Shown in pieces: positions 1 to 8,147 of a stretch of DNA of 37,822 nt. The stretch covers positions 1 through 37,822 of the forward strand of contig WQUY01000018.1 in NCBI GenBank assembly GCA_009781855.1, given 5' to 3'. The stretch comes from Oscillospiraceae bacterium (lineage in GTDB: Bacteria > Bacillota > Clostridia > Oscillospirales > Oscillospiraceae). Made by a program: the position numbers and the translations under genes. The notes beneath the pieces are model-generated. The model saw nothing but the letters and a program-made list of their open reading frames with translations, was not told the DNA's origin and did no database searches. The first letter of the stretch is position 1. Each line of letters opens with the position of its first letter.

Positions 1-1
1 T

Positions 2-118
2 CAAGCCGCAGGAATCATCCTTGGACATGCGGACGGAAGATTTGCCCCAAGAGACACCGCAACCAGAGCGGAAGTGTCGGCCGTCTTTGCAAGGTTTTTG
101 GAAGTTAGAGGCGGTTAA
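2..118 (+). CDS. SLH-domain protein, C-terminal fragment (cut by window edge)
   Basis: Only the last 38 codons are inside the window, in the frame ending with TAA at 116-118. The residues contain GIILGHADGRFAPRDTATRA followed by EVSAVFARFLE, the classic second half of an S-layer homology domain: GxxxGxxDGxFxPxxxxTRAE, then a helix. Such domains anchor exported proteins to secondary cell-wall polymers. The gene runs towards the SLH gene on the other strand (ending at 284), so two SLH genes converge here. Nothing can be said about the N-terminal part, which lies upstream of the window. Confidence 0.8.
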   Translation, partial: QAAGIILGHADGRFAPRDTATRAEVSAVFARFLEVRGG

Positions 119-153
119 CCATTCGGCGCAAGCCGAAGCCAACGAAAAAGAAA

Positions 154-189
154 GGAAAACCGGCATAGTATGAGCTATGCCGATTTTCC
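154..189 (-). terminator. Stem-loop between the two convergent SLH genes
   Basis: Positions 154-168 pair with 175-189 (14 of 15 pairs, one C/A mismatch) around a 6-base loop. Read on the minus strand the hairpin is followed by a T-rich run (TTTCTTTTTC), which fits a rho-independent terminator for the minus-strand SLH gene ending at 284. On the plus strand the downstream run is A-rich and weaker, so it may serve the gene ending at 118 only partly. Confidence 0.6.
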
Positions 190-283
190 ATCAAAAAACT
201 TTTCTTACAGCCGGGTATGTGCGTCCCGCTTTTTTGTTTTTATACAGACCCTTTTTATATTTTCTGTTAAGCAAATCGGCTTG

Positions 284-1396
284 TTATCCGATTTGCTCAG
301 TAAAATTCAATACGATTTGTGCAACCTCAGCCCTTGATGCGGTATTGCGCGGCAAAAGCCTTCCGTCTGCAGAACCTCTCATAACCTGCCACGTAACGGC
401 CCATTGCATCGGATCGACAGCAAAAACGGAAACACTAGCCCGGTCAGAAAATACATCAAGCGCACCAGGGGCGGCAGTCATGTCATGCCCCTTGAAATAA
501 GCATACCGATACATTATTGAGGCCATCTGCTCTCTGGTTACTGCTTGATTGGGCCTGAAGTTGCCGTCATCAAACCCACTGACAATACCATTGGTATTTG
601 CCCAAGCGACGGCTTGATAATAGAAAGTGCTCTGGTTCCTCACATCAAGGAATGCCGCGCCACCACCGGCAGGAGGCAGTCCGTCGAGTCTGTGTAAAAC
701 AGTTACGAACATTCCGCGGGTCATAGCGGTGTTTGGAGAAAACGTGGTTGTTGTAGTTCCGGCAAAAAATCCGTTATGGAAAACAAACTCAACGGCAGGG
801 AAAAACCATGCAGACCCCGATACATCGGTAAACGGAAGCCCGGTTTGTGGTGGAGGCTCCGGCCTTGGGGGCTCCGGCCTATGAGGTGGTGTTACAATTG
901 TGCCGCCGGGGTAATAAAACCCGTCAACCAAACCTGAGACGGAAGCACTTGCAGTGATGACCGCAATCGTGTTTTCTGTGCTGAAAAACCGCTGGTTTGC
1001 AGTCACAGCAGCACCAGATGTTACCGCACTTCCTGTCGAAACATTGATTACTTCACCATTGTTGACATGGAGCGCAGCCGATCCCGAAAGCAAAACAAAG
1101 CTTGCGCCGGGGCCTAAGGTTATAGCAGAGCCGGAGGGAATGGTTACAGGAGTGAACCTGCCTGCAAAGGTGTACCCTGCGGCCTCAAGATAGAGTTCAT
1201 TGAGTCTTGCTAAAGCTTGCCCGGTTGCGCCATCAAGCAAGTTGCGTATATCAGCGCTCAGCGCGTTTGAAAAAGCCCCCTCAAGGTAGCGTTGCGAAAT
1301 CAAAGGATTGCCGGTGGTGCCTGCCGGGGAAGCGGATGCCGTCACCATGCCGATGGCCATTACCAAAGTAAGGCAAGCGGCGATTACTCTCTTCAA
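284..1396 (-). CDS. Secreted SLH-domain surface protein (TTG start)
   Basis: I place the start at a TTG (1396) because AAGGGAG lies 9 bases upstream and the product then begins with a clean signal peptide (KRVIAACLTLVMAIG, cleaved near ASA). An ATG 22 codons further upstream in the same frame lies at or before the predicted transcription start and has no ribosome binding site. The mature protein (370 residues with the signal) has an N-terminal region of about 160 residues of unknown fold rich in Gly/Ser/Thr/Val, a short Pro/Glu/Arg linker (PHRPEPPRPEPPP), and three SLH domains. The first begins at LPFTDV, the second at AAFLDV, the third at LDVFSD, and each holds the TRxxF/EQ/EV-type helix. 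Role inferred: cell-wall-anchored surface protein. Confidence 0.85.
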   Translation of the reverse strand: MKRVIAACLTLVMAIGMVTASASPAGTTGNPLISQRYLEGAFSNALSADIRNLLDGATGQALARLNELYLEAAGYTFAGRFTPVTIPSGSAITLGPGASFVLLSGSAALHVNNGEVINVSTGSAVTSGAAVTANQRFFSTENTIAVITASASVSGLVDGFYYPGGTIVTPPHRPEPPRPEPPPQTGLPFTDVSGSAWFFPAVEFVFHNGFFAGTTTTTFSPNTAMTRGMFVTVLHRLDGLPPAGGGAAFLDVRNQSTFYYQAVAWANTNGIVSGFDDGNFRPNQAVTREQMASIMYRYAYFKGHDMTAAPGALDVFSDRASVSVFAVDPMQWAVTWQVMRGSADGRLLPRNTASRAEVAQIVLNFTEQIG

Positions 1397-1460
1397 AGGT
1401 TTGTGTCTCCCTTCCGAAAACTCGGATATTGCTTGAATAATGCATTGAAATATTTTACAC

Positions 1461-1489
1461 ACAATACCATATTACAGGAGAAAATTCAA
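1461..1489 (-). promoter_or_regulatory. Predicted sigma-70 promoter of the SLH gene
   Basis: On the minus strand TTGAAT (1489-1484) is followed after 17 bases by TATTGT (1466-1461). Transcription would begin near 1454, about 58 bases before the TTG start and downstream of the alternative ATG at 1462, which supports the TTG choice. Confidence 0.5.
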
Positions 1490-1576
1490 CTACCAAAATC
1501 ATACACAAAAATCGTGCTTCAACATGTGTGCTTTTAAAGGCAAGAAATAGTTCGAAAAGCTATTATTAAAAAATCC

Positions 1577-1605
1577 TTGACAGATGCAGTGGATTTGCAT
1601 AGAAT
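1577..1605 (+). promoter_or_regulatory. Near-consensus sigma-70 promoter
   Basis: TTGACA (1577-1582), a 17-base spacer, then TAGAAT (1600-1605). It lies 77 bases before the start of the Pro/Glu/Lys repeat gene at 1682 and probably drives that gene and the one after it. Confidence 0.75.
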
Positions 1606-1681
1606 TAGTGCAATCAAAAATATGCCCAGCAGGAACAATAACATCAAAATTTAAAAGATGTTAAACAGGGAGGTTTACGGC

Positions 1682-3145
1682 ATGCCCGATAAACAAAATA
1701 AAAATAAATTTATGGCAATGCTGGAACGCAAAGGAATAGTTCGCAGAGTTGATGAACCTGACTCGCCTGAGCCCGGTGCCGATAGTGCACGTCCGGAATC
1801 CGATTTGCAATCGATGTTAGGCCTCTCTGATGCGAAGCCGAAAAACGTAACACCAGCGCCACGCCAACCTGTTCCGGGCATGATAACGCCTATCATTCCT
1901 GCAGCTGCTACCCCAGAAAACAAGGACGAGGAAACACGCACACCAGAGCGGGTTGTAACGATTCAGAAGCCGGGAGCAAGCCCGAACGAACCTGCGGCGG
2001 TAAGGACTGAACCAACAAAGCCGGAGCCGGTCAAAGCAGAGCCGGTAAGGACTGAACCGGCAAAACCTGAACCCGCAAAGCCAGAGCCGCCGGTAAGGAC
2101 TGAGCCAATCAAACCAGCGCCGATAAGCGCCGCGCCGGTAGCACCCGCGCCAGTGGTGACTGCACCGACAACACCAGAACCGGTAAGGACTGAACCAACA
2201 AAACCGGAGCCGATCAAAGCAGAGCCGGTAAGGACTGAACCGATTAAACCAGAGCCAATCAAACCGGAGCCGGTAAGGACTGAGCCAATCAAACCAGCGC
2301 CGATAAGCGCCGCGCCGGTAGTGCCTGTGCCAGTGATGTCTGCACCGACAACGCCAGAACCGGTAAGGACTGAACCGGTAAAAGTGGAGCCGATAAAGGT
2401 AGAACCGATTAAGCCGGAACCAATAAAAATAGTAGAACCAATCAAACCAGAACCAATCAAGCCAGAACCGATAAAGGTGGAGCAAATAAAACCAGAGCTA
2501 ATCAAACCAGAGCCAATAAGACCGGAAGCGCCCATGCCTGTAGTTACAATGCAGGTCGAGTTTGATAAAAAACCCGATGCAAGCGTGCAGCCGACACCAC
2601 ATGTTGCTGCGGCGAAGCAATATGATGAGGAGCCTAATGAAGTGAATCCTTATGCTACTTTTGTTGAGACACCAACATATGGAAGTCCTCATCCTGTACA
2701 GCCGCCTGAGCCGCCTGTAGAGAGAACGACAGAAAGATATCTCGACATTGAGGAGCTATATAGAACATTATCTATGCATTCGAAGCAAACAGACAGCATA
2801 TATCTCATTGAAGAATATTCAAAGACACTTCCCGATTCGCTTCCCGAAGAATCAAGACGGGAGATTGTTGCCAAGATTGTAGCAGCATCAGGCTTTGATT
2901 ATGACTTGCTGATGGGCGATGGCGTATTGCGTGTGAGAATGCTTAAGGAATATGCAGAGCGCTTTGCGCAACACACAGAGGAATATGTATCTTCACGTAA
3001 TGTTGAGCTTGAAGAGCTGGAACAACAGATGAACAGAATACGCACGCTGATTGAAAACCGCAGAGAACTGCATAAGAAGCAATTTTTTGCAATAGAAACA
3101 GAAGCGCAAAGGCTTAAAGAAATATTGACATTCATATCAGGATAA
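1682..3145 (+). CDS. Pro/Glu/Lys-rich repeat protein with C-terminal coiled coil
   Basis: Not recognised as a named family. The start at ATG 1682 is chosen for AGGGAGG at 1667-1673 with 8 bases spacing; an ATG eight codons upstream has no such site. The 487-residue product has no signal peptide or membrane segment, so it is probably cytoplasmic. Residues 1-110 are charged and disordered-looking. Residues about 110-285 consist of short units such as EPIKPEPIK, EPVRTEP and APISAAPV. Residues about 350-487 are a normal-composition domain starting near TERYLDIEELYRTL and ending in a Glu/Gln-rich coiled coil (VELEELEQQMNRI). The PEP-K/R repeats suggest an extended linker or spacer tethering the C-terminal domain. 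The following membrane-anchored acidic protein is 106 bases downstream and may be a partner. Confidence 0.75.
   Translation: MPDKQNKNKFMAMLERKGIVRRVDEPDSPEPGADSARPESDLQSMLGLSDAKPKNVTPAPRQPVPGMITPIIPAAATPENKDEETRTPERVVTIQKPGASPNEPAAVRTEPTKPEPVKAEPVRTEPAKPEPAKPEPPVRTEPIKPAPISAAPVAPAPVVTAPTTPEPVRTEPTKPEPIKAEPVRTEPIKPEPIKPEPVRTEPIKPAPISAAPVVPVPVMSAPTTPEPVRTEPVKVEPIKVEPIKPEPIKIVEPIKPEPIKPEPIKVEQIKPELIKPEPIRPEAPMPVVTMQVEFDKKPDASVQPTPHVAAAKQYDEEPNEVNPYATFVETPTYGSPHPVQPPEPPVERTTERYLDIEELYRTLSMHSKQTDSIYLIEEYSKTLPDSLPEESRREIVAKIVAASGFDYDLLMGDGVLRVRMLKEYAERFAQHTEEYVSSRNVELEELEQQMNRIRTLIENRRELHKKQFFAIETEAQRLKEILTFISG
2098..2392 (+). repeat. 180-bp tandem duplication inside the repeat gene
   Basis: The segment around 2098-2212 recurs 180 bases later at 2278-2392 with only scattered substitutions (the first 40 bases from 2101 and from 2281 are identical). 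It encodes the block from RTEPIKPAPISAAP to TTPEPVRTEP twice. Shorter 12- to 24-base units (GGTAAGGACTGA, AACCGAT-type) flank it from about 2000 to 2530. The pattern is that of in-frame expansion by slippage or unequal recombination within a coding sequence. Confidence 0.8.
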
Positions 3146-3251
3146 GATTCGGATTTGAGTTTTTAGGCGTTGCAGGGCGCTTGTGCTAGGTTACAAGACG
3201 TGACTGCACGGCCTACTCAGCACGTATTATGGACGAATGGAGTGAGATATT

Positions 3252-4139
3252 CTGAAAGGGTATAGACTGACCGACAAAGGGAAAATACTGGTCACTATTC
3301 TGCTTGTATTGCTACTGTTTCTTTTGCCTGCATTGATTCTTGTCCTCTCAGCCAATTCTGCCGGACTCACAGGAGTATTGCCGAGCAACCCAAGTTCTCA
3401 GGCAGAGGTTACGACACCCCCAAGCATTGATAATCCGTCGCCAAATGGCGGCGGATTTGACCTGCCTGCCCCAGATGAGCCCGGTGGCAGCGAAAATGGA
3501 GATGGCATCAATGACGAAAATGAGCAGACGAATCAAACAGACGGACAAGACGCCCAGACGGAAAGTCAAATCACTTTAAATCCCGCTGAAGGAGTCCTCA
3601 TATTCCTTTATCACGCATTGGCTGAAGGCGATTTGCAGGATAACGCGTTGGACGATGGAATTTTAGACATGCTTGACATGTTTTTGGAGTTGCCGCATAA
3701 TACACAGGAAAGCATTGTTGCTGTGGCTACGCCCTATAGGATACCGGAGGAGTTTCAACCGCTCGTTACAATGGTTTGTGACGCGCTATTGGCACGAGGT
3801 GCACAATATCAAATGCTTGTAGAAGATTTTGACGATACGACAGAAAATGATCGACTCCTATTCGCAATGACATTGTCGTTTGTTGCGCGTGAACCTGATG
3901 AAGAAAGTGACCCTGATGTTGAGGGCGACCTTGATATTGAAGAGGGTTCTAACTTTGAGGGAGATGACCCTACTGTCGAAAATGACACTGATGCTCAGAG
4001 CGACACGAATGCCGAAACTGACCCTGATATTGAGGGTGACCATAATGCCGAGAGCGCCCCGGGTATCGAGCGTGAACCTGATTTAGAAAATGCCCCTGAT
4101 GCAGGAGGCGACCCGGATGTAGACAGCATTCCTAAGTAA
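3252..4139 (+). CDS. Membrane-anchored acidic-repeat protein (probable CTG start)
   Basis: Not recognised as a known family. The reading frame opens after a stop at 3243. The best start is CTG at 3252 with GGAG 9 bases upstream, giving MKGYRLTDKGKILVTI followed by a strong hydrophobic segment (about residues 12-34), a typical positively charged N-terminus and signal anchor. CTG and TTG codons later in the same stretch would remove the charged N-terminus. After the anchor come a Pro/Asn/Gly/Glu linker (about 35-100), a helical-looking globular part (about 100-205, LNPAEGVLIFLYHALAEG), and a C-terminal tail of about 80 residues with repeated (D/E)(P/T)DxEGD-type acidic units. The product is predicted to face outside the membrane. 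Co-transcription with the upstream repeat gene is likely, as no terminator is seen in the 106-base gap. Confidence 0.65.
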   Translation: MKGYRLTDKGKILVTILLVLLLFLLPALILVLSANSAGLTGVLPSNPSSQAEVTTPPSIDNPSPNGGGFDLPAPDEPGGSENGDGINDENEQTNQTDGQDAQTESQITLNPAEGVLIFLYHALAEGDLQDNALDDGILDMLDMFLELPHNTQESIVAVATPYRIPEEFQPLVTMVCDALLARGAQYQMLVEDFDDTTENDRLLFAMTLSFVAREPDEESDPDVEGDLDIEEGSNFEGDDPTVENDTDAQSDTNAETDPDIEGDHNAESAPGIEREPDLENAPDAGGDPDVDSIPK

Positions 4140-4202
4140 GCCGTCACAAGAACCAACAAGAGGTAAACTTAGTGCAGTCTAGTTATTTTAAATGCGCTAT
4201 AC

Positions 4203-4237
4203 CAGGGGATGCGTAACAAAACGTTATGCATCCTCTG
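4203..4237 (+). other. 15-bp stem-loop upstream of the dehydrogenase operon
   Basis: Positions 4203-4217 pair with 4223-4237 (15 pairs, two of them G-U) with a 5-base loop. No T-run follows on the plus strand. It sits 63 bases after the stop of the acidic-repeat gene and 59 bases before the dehydrogenase start, so it could be a weak terminator of the former or a leader structure of the latter. Confidence 0.5.
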
Positions 4238-4296
4238 TCTGCTACAGTAATTATTTAATGCTGAAAACTAAAAATATACACAAGGGAGGATATTAT

Positions 4297-5358
4297 ATGA
4301 AGTCTGTGGCTGTGACCAAGTGTGGCCTCATAAATGCGGAAAACCAATCAGACAAAGGCATAATCGAAGTACGTGATATCCCGGAGCCGACACTACAGGG
4401 TGAGCAAGTTCGCATAAAAGTCGCTTACTGCTCAATATGTGGGTCTGATCCACACTGTATGGAAGAGAATATCTTCGGTTGGGATATCCCATTTGGAGTA
4501 GGGCATGAGATGTCTGGCGTTATTGTTGAAGTGGGCAAGAAAGCTACGAAGAGGGGATTGAAAGTCGGTGATCGAGTAGCAGGAAACTTCCTCAATTTTT
4601 GCGGCACATGTTATTATTGCGTTAACGGACAGGAACAGTTCTGCGAATTCTGCGCCGAATCGAATCAGCCATGTATGTCTGAAAATGTAACATGGCATGA
4701 ATCTCAAGTATATAAGCTGCCTGATGATGTCAGTCTGAAGAAAGGGTGCCTACTAGAGCCCGTTTCGGTTGTTGTAAGGGTAATGGACAAGCTCGGGCCG
4801 AAAATCGGTCAACGCATTGCGGTAAACGGCGGTGGGCCCATAGGTTTACTTTGCATTCAGATGCTCAAGATGATGGGCGCTGTGGATCTGACATTATTCG
4901 AGCCAATCTCTGACAGACGTGATTTAGGACGGAAATACGGCGCAGACCATTGCATTGACCCTACGGCTGTGGATATCGTTCAAAAAACAAATGATATTAC
5001 CGGCGGGCTGGGCTTTGATGCAGTCATAGAGGTTTCAGGCAACTTGAAAGCGGCATATAATATGCCGGAACTCATGGCAAAAGGCGGCACATTGATGTAT
5101 GTCGCAATGTATCCGAATGATTTTGAGATGCCACTTAATTTATGCAAAACCTTTTTTAACAAAGAGCTTACGTTAACAGGCACATACGTTTCGCCATATG
5201 CTTTCCCAAGAGCAACACAAATAATGCCAAGGCTGCAACTGGATGACTTCATAACATCGGTCTATGACATAGATGATGTCGCCGAGGCATTTGTTATGCA
5301 AAAAACAGGCAAATACCCTAAAGTACTGATCCGCTGCAATAATTTTGACGGCGAGTAA
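4297..5358 (+). CDS. Zinc-dependent alcohol/polyol dehydrogenase (MDR family)
   Basis: The product (353 residues from ATG 4297, AGGGAGG 6-7 bases upstream) is a medium-chain dehydrogenase of the sorbitol/threonine/butanediol dehydrogenase group. The catalytic zinc site is visible as C48 (CGSD), H70-E71 (GHE) and E154. The structural zinc site has C102, C105, C108 and C116. The Rossmann motif GGGPIG is at 178-183, and an acidic residue at the end of the second strand (E202) suggests NAD rather than NADP. The expected reaction is reversible oxidation of a secondary hydroxyl of a sugar alcohol or sugar acid to a ketone. It is the first gene of a four-gene operon with a split transketolase and a short-chain dehydrogenase, which points to a carbohydrate substrate. 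The exact substrate is not readable. Confidence 0.85.
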   Translation: MKSVAVTKCGLINAENQSDKGIIEVRDIPEPTLQGEQVRIKVAYCSICGSDPHCMEENIFGWDIPFGVGHEMSGVIVEVGKKATKRGLKVGDRVAGNFLNFCGTCYYCVNGQEQFCEFCAESNQPCMSENVTWHESQVYKLPDDVSLKKGCLLEPVSVVVRVMDKLGPKIGQRIAVNGGGPIGLLCIQMLKMMGAVDLTLFEPISDRRDLGRKYGADHCIDPTAVDIVQKTNDITGGLGFDAVIEVSGNLKAAYNMPELMAKGGTLMYVAMYPNDFEMPLNLCKTFFNKELTLTGTYVSPYAFPRATQIMPRLQLDDFITSVYDIDDVAEAFVMQKTGKYPKVLIRCNNFDGE

Positions 5359-5382
5359 CGCCGGGAAGGAGTGTTTATCTCA

Positions 5383-6252
5383 GTGAGAAACTATAACATT
5401 GATATCGAAATGGTCAAAGAACTTGAAGACAAATGCGTCAAAATCCGCAAGGATCTTCTAAACTTCATCTACCGCATCGGAATGGGGCATCTGGGCGGTG
5501 AGCTTTCTATTGTTGAAATGAGCGTCGCGCTTTATTACAAGTACATGAACTATGATGTCATGAATCCCACAATGGAGGATCGTGACAGGCTTGTACTCTC
5601 AAAGGCACATTGCTCCGAGACGCTCTATACTATTTTCTCAGATATGGGCGCTTATTCAATGGATTACATGGTAGAACATTTTGAGTCTCTCGAAACGGCA
5701 GTATTCGGTATGCACTGCAACCGTCTGTATTGCCCACAGATAGAAATCAGCGCAGGCTCGCTCGGCCACGGGCTTCCAATCGCATTAGGTCTGGCACTCG
5801 GGGCGAGGAAGCAGAAGAAAAACTGGCGCACTATTTGCATAACAGGAGATGGAGAGCTAAACGAAGGCACGAACTGGGAAGCAATAATGGCGGCATCACA
5901 TTATCAACTGGGCAATCTCGTATGGATTTGTGACAAAAACAAGGTTTCGATGACAGGCCATACCAAAGATGTTATGAACATCGACCCACTTGACGAGAGA
6001 GTGCGTGCTTTCGGCTGGGATGTCCGTGAAATAAACGGCAACAACATGTATGAATGTTGTGAAGTCTTGCAAAATCTGCCACCTGCAGAGCCGGAATATA
6101 GAAGAAAGCCCATATGCATCATTATGAATACAATCAAAGGCAAGGGCGTAGACTTTATGGAAGACGACTATAAATGGCATGGCGGCGGTATAGGTGATGA
6201 AGACCTTGTCCGTGCGCTTGAATCAGTAGAAAAAACCAGGAGGGTGAGATAG
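5383..6252 (+). CDS. Transketolase, N-terminal (TPP-binding) subunit
   Basis: Start chosen at GTG 5383 because AAGGAG at 5366-5371 gives 11 bases spacing and overlaps the alternative GTG at 5371. The 289-residue protein matches the first half of transketolase: GMGHLGGELSIVEM, the GSLGHGLPIALGLALG segment, and the thiamine-diphosphate/Mg motif GDGELNEGTNWEA followed by N in DKNKVSMTG. Two-subunit transketolases of this size are common in anaerobes and archaea. It transfers a two-carbon ketol unit between sugar phosphates or related ketoses. Its stop codon directly abuts the ATG of the C-terminal subunit, indicating translational coupling. Confidence 0.92.
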   Translation: MRNYNIDIEMVKELEDKCVKIRKDLLNFIYRIGMGHLGGELSIVEMSVALYYKYMNYDVMNPTMEDRDRLVLSKAHCSETLYTIFSDMGAYSMDYMVEHFESLETAVFGMHCNRLYCPQIEISAGSLGHGLPIALGLALGARKQKKNWRTICITGDGELNEGTNWEAIMAASHYQLGNLVWICDKNKVSMTGHTKDVMNIDPLDERVRAFGWDVREINGNNMYECCEVLQNLPPAEPEYRRKPICIIMNTIKGKGVDFMEDDYKWHGGGIGDEDLVRALESVEKTRRVR

Positions 6253-7227
6253 ATGTCAGTAAAAACTACTTTTAACTTTGATCAAATGCTCTCCAGTGCC
6301 CGCGAGGCATATGGCGAAGAGCTTTTCCGCATGGCAGAAGAGGGGCTGGACTTTGTATTTACATATACGGATAATGTCGCAGAATCAACATCAGCTGGCA
6401 AGCTTTTAAAGAAATATCCTGAGCGTTGCTTCAATTTTGGTATCGCCGAGCCCAACCAAGTTGGCGCATCGGCCGGTATTGCGCTTTCAGGGCAAATCGT
6501 ATTTGCGCAAGTTTTCGGCCCATTCCTCTCCCTCAGAGCAGCCGATCAGATTCATACAGACGTTGCATACAATGATGTCAATGTCCGCCTCATCGGCACA
6601 CACTCAGGTCTTACGGCTTGCGGTGGCCCTACTCATAACACAATCTGCGACCTTGCACTTTACAGAGCGATTCCGAACCTCACGATATGTGTTCCGGCGG
6701 ATGCTGACCAATGCTGCAAAATCATCCGGAAGTCAATGGAATTCCAAGGCCCTATGATTATCCGAATTGACCGCGGCGGCTCACCGAATGTCTATGCTTC
6801 AACTGATTATGAATATGTAATCGGCAAAGCTATTGAGACAATCCCGGGCGATGACCTTACAATAATCTCGGCCGGATCCAGCGTTTATTGGTCGATGATG
6901 GGCGCAAAGATTCTCAAAGAAACATATGGTCTTAACGCTCGTGTTATTGACATGCATACCATAAAGCCGCTGGATGTTGATATGATTGTAAAATGCGCTC
7001 GTGAAACAAATGTCATCATCACTGTCGAAGAACATTCAATAAATGGTGGTCTTGGCGGTGCTGTCGCCGAAGCGCTTCTTGAAGCAGGCTTTGACGGCAA
7101 ATTCAAGCGTATAGGTTTGCCGGATGAATTTGCGTTGCTGGGTGAAATGGATGCAGTTTACGCACATTACCGTATGGATCCGCAAGGTATCGCTGATCAA
7201 ATTGCTGAGCTTCTTGGCAAGAAATAA
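6253..7227 (+). CDS. Transketolase, C-terminal subunit
   Basis: This 324-residue protein covers the pyrimidine-binding and C-terminal domains. The catalytic glutamate region is visible as RCFNFGIAEPNQVGASAGIA, followed by GPFLSLRAADQIHTDVAYN and the THSGLTACGGPTHNTICDLA segment. The C-terminal domain begins near the TIISAGSSVYWSMMGAKIL region. AGGAGGG lies 8 bases before ATG 6253, inside the end of the preceding gene with no gap. Together the two proteins form the complete active site at the subunit interface. The pair is probably dedicated to the pathway of the flanking dehydrogenases rather than housekeeping, an inference from the operon. Confidence 0.92.
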   Translation: MSVKTTFNFDQMLSSAREAYGEELFRMAEEGLDFVFTYTDNVAESTSAGKLLKKYPERCFNFGIAEPNQVGASAGIALSGQIVFAQVFGPFLSLRAADQIHTDVAYNDVNVRLIGTHSGLTACGGPTHNTICDLALYRAIPNLTICVPADADQCCKIIRKSMEFQGPMIIRIDRGGSPNVYASTDYEYVIGKAIETIPGDDLTIISAGSSVYWSMMGAKILKETYGLNARVIDMHTIKPLDVDMIVKCARETNVIITVEEHSINGGLGGAVAEALLEAGFDGKFKRIGLPDEFALLGEMDAVYAHYRMDPQGIADQIAELLGKK

Positions 7228-7249
7228 TAAAAGCAGGGAGGACGAGACT

Positions 7250-8035
7250 ATGACAGAACCCATCAAGGAATTTTCTATGGATTTATTTAGCCTTAAAGGA
7301 AAAGTCGCGATAATCACCGGAGGCAATACAAATCTTGGTTTGGGATATTCAGTTGCCCTTGCTAAAGCCGGAGCGGATTTATTTATTGCACATTTTGAAG
7401 AAGATGTCTCAGAAGCAAAGCGTCTCATTGAAGCGGAGGGACGCAAGGTAAAGTTTTTGCGCGGAGACCTTTCAAGCAAGGACTATATCAACGCAATAGT
7501 CAAAGGATGTCTCGACGAATATGGAAAGATTGACATTTTAATCAATAATGCCGGTACAAATCATTTCGAGGATTTCAGGACTTTCCCAGACGAGAAATAT
7601 ACGCAAGTTATGGACATTAACCTCAATGCATGTTATTTCCTTGGAAATGAAGTTGCAAAAGTTATGGCCGACAATGGTGGTGGCAAAATAATCAACATAG
7701 GCTCTGTCCTATCATTTACAGCCGACATTATGTGTCCGGGTTACGCTGTTTCTAAACATGGTGTCATCGGACTCACACGTTACTTTGCAAACAATATGGG
7801 TAAGTACAATATCCAAACCAATGCGCTTTGTCCGGGCTTTATAAAGACCGAGATAAACGCTGATTTGAGTGACAATGTTGAATTTTACAATAAAATTACC
7901 AACCGTATTCCGGCGGGCCGCTGGGGTACCCCCGAAGACTTAGTTGGTACGGCGGTATTTCTTGCGAGTCGTGCCTCAGACTATCTAAACGGCTGGGCGA
8001 TATCTGTAGATGGCGGGTTTTCGACAACTTTGTAG
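7250..8035 (+). CDS. Short-chain dehydrogenase/reductase (SDR)
   Basis: Start at ATG 7250, preceded by AGGGAGG at 7 bases; a longer frame exists upstream but overlaps the transketolase gene. The 261-residue protein is a classical SDR: nucleotide motif TGGNTNLGLG near residues 20-29, NNAG near 97-100, catalytic Ser in GSVLSFTAD, and the Y-x-x-x-K pair in YAVSKHG, then PGFIKTE. It resembles gluconate 5-dehydrogenase and 2-deoxy-gluconate 3-dehydrogenase in length and ending (SVDGGFSTTL). It is last in the operon with the zinc dehydrogenase and transketolase, so two redox steps and one ketol transfer probably act in one carbohydrate pathway. Confidence 0.88.
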   Translation: MTEPIKEFSMDLFSLKGKVAIITGGNTNLGLGYSVALAKAGADLFIAHFEEDVSEAKRLIEAEGRKVKFLRGDLSSKDYINAIVKGCLDEYGKIDILINNAGTNHFEDFRTFPDEKYTQVMDINLNACYFLGNEVAKVMADNGGGKIINIGSVLSFTADIMCPGYAVSKHGVIGLTRYFANNMGKYNIQTNALCPGFIKTEINADLSDNVEFYNKITNRIPAGRWGTPEDLVGTAVFLASRASDYLNGWAISVDGGFSTTL

Positions 8036-8065
8036 AGATAAAGTGTTACTGATGGTTTTTTGAGA

Positions 8066-8100
8066 TTGGGGCTTCCTGAATCAAGTTCAGGAAGCCCCAA
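8066..8100. terminator. Perfect 15-bp inverted repeat between convergent genes
   Basis: Positions 8066-8080 are perfectly complementary to 8086-8100 around a 5-base loop. It lies between the end of the SDR gene (8035, plus) and the end of the MATE gene (8148, minus). Neither strand has a T-run directly after the stem; a T6 run precedes it on the plus strand. Its place and strength suggest a bidirectional transcription barrier. Confidence 0.65.
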
Positions 8101-8147
8101 TAACGAAGATACCCCAGACTTACAAGGTGTTGCTTATGATGCAAGCC

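Noticed and set aside
2000-2530. CRISPR-like array of short repeats
   Set aside because: The units are in-frame codons of a protein, spacing is irregular, there are no unique spacers of constant length and no cas genes.
1817-2535. Long minus-strand frames (Trp/Phe/Arg-rich 222 codons; Gly/Ser/Ile-rich 190 codons resembling a repeat adhesin)
   Set aside because: They are antisense shadows of the Pro/Glu/Lys repeats; the repeat DNA opens all frames. No ribosome binding site fits, and the plus-strand gene has a consensus promoter and start.
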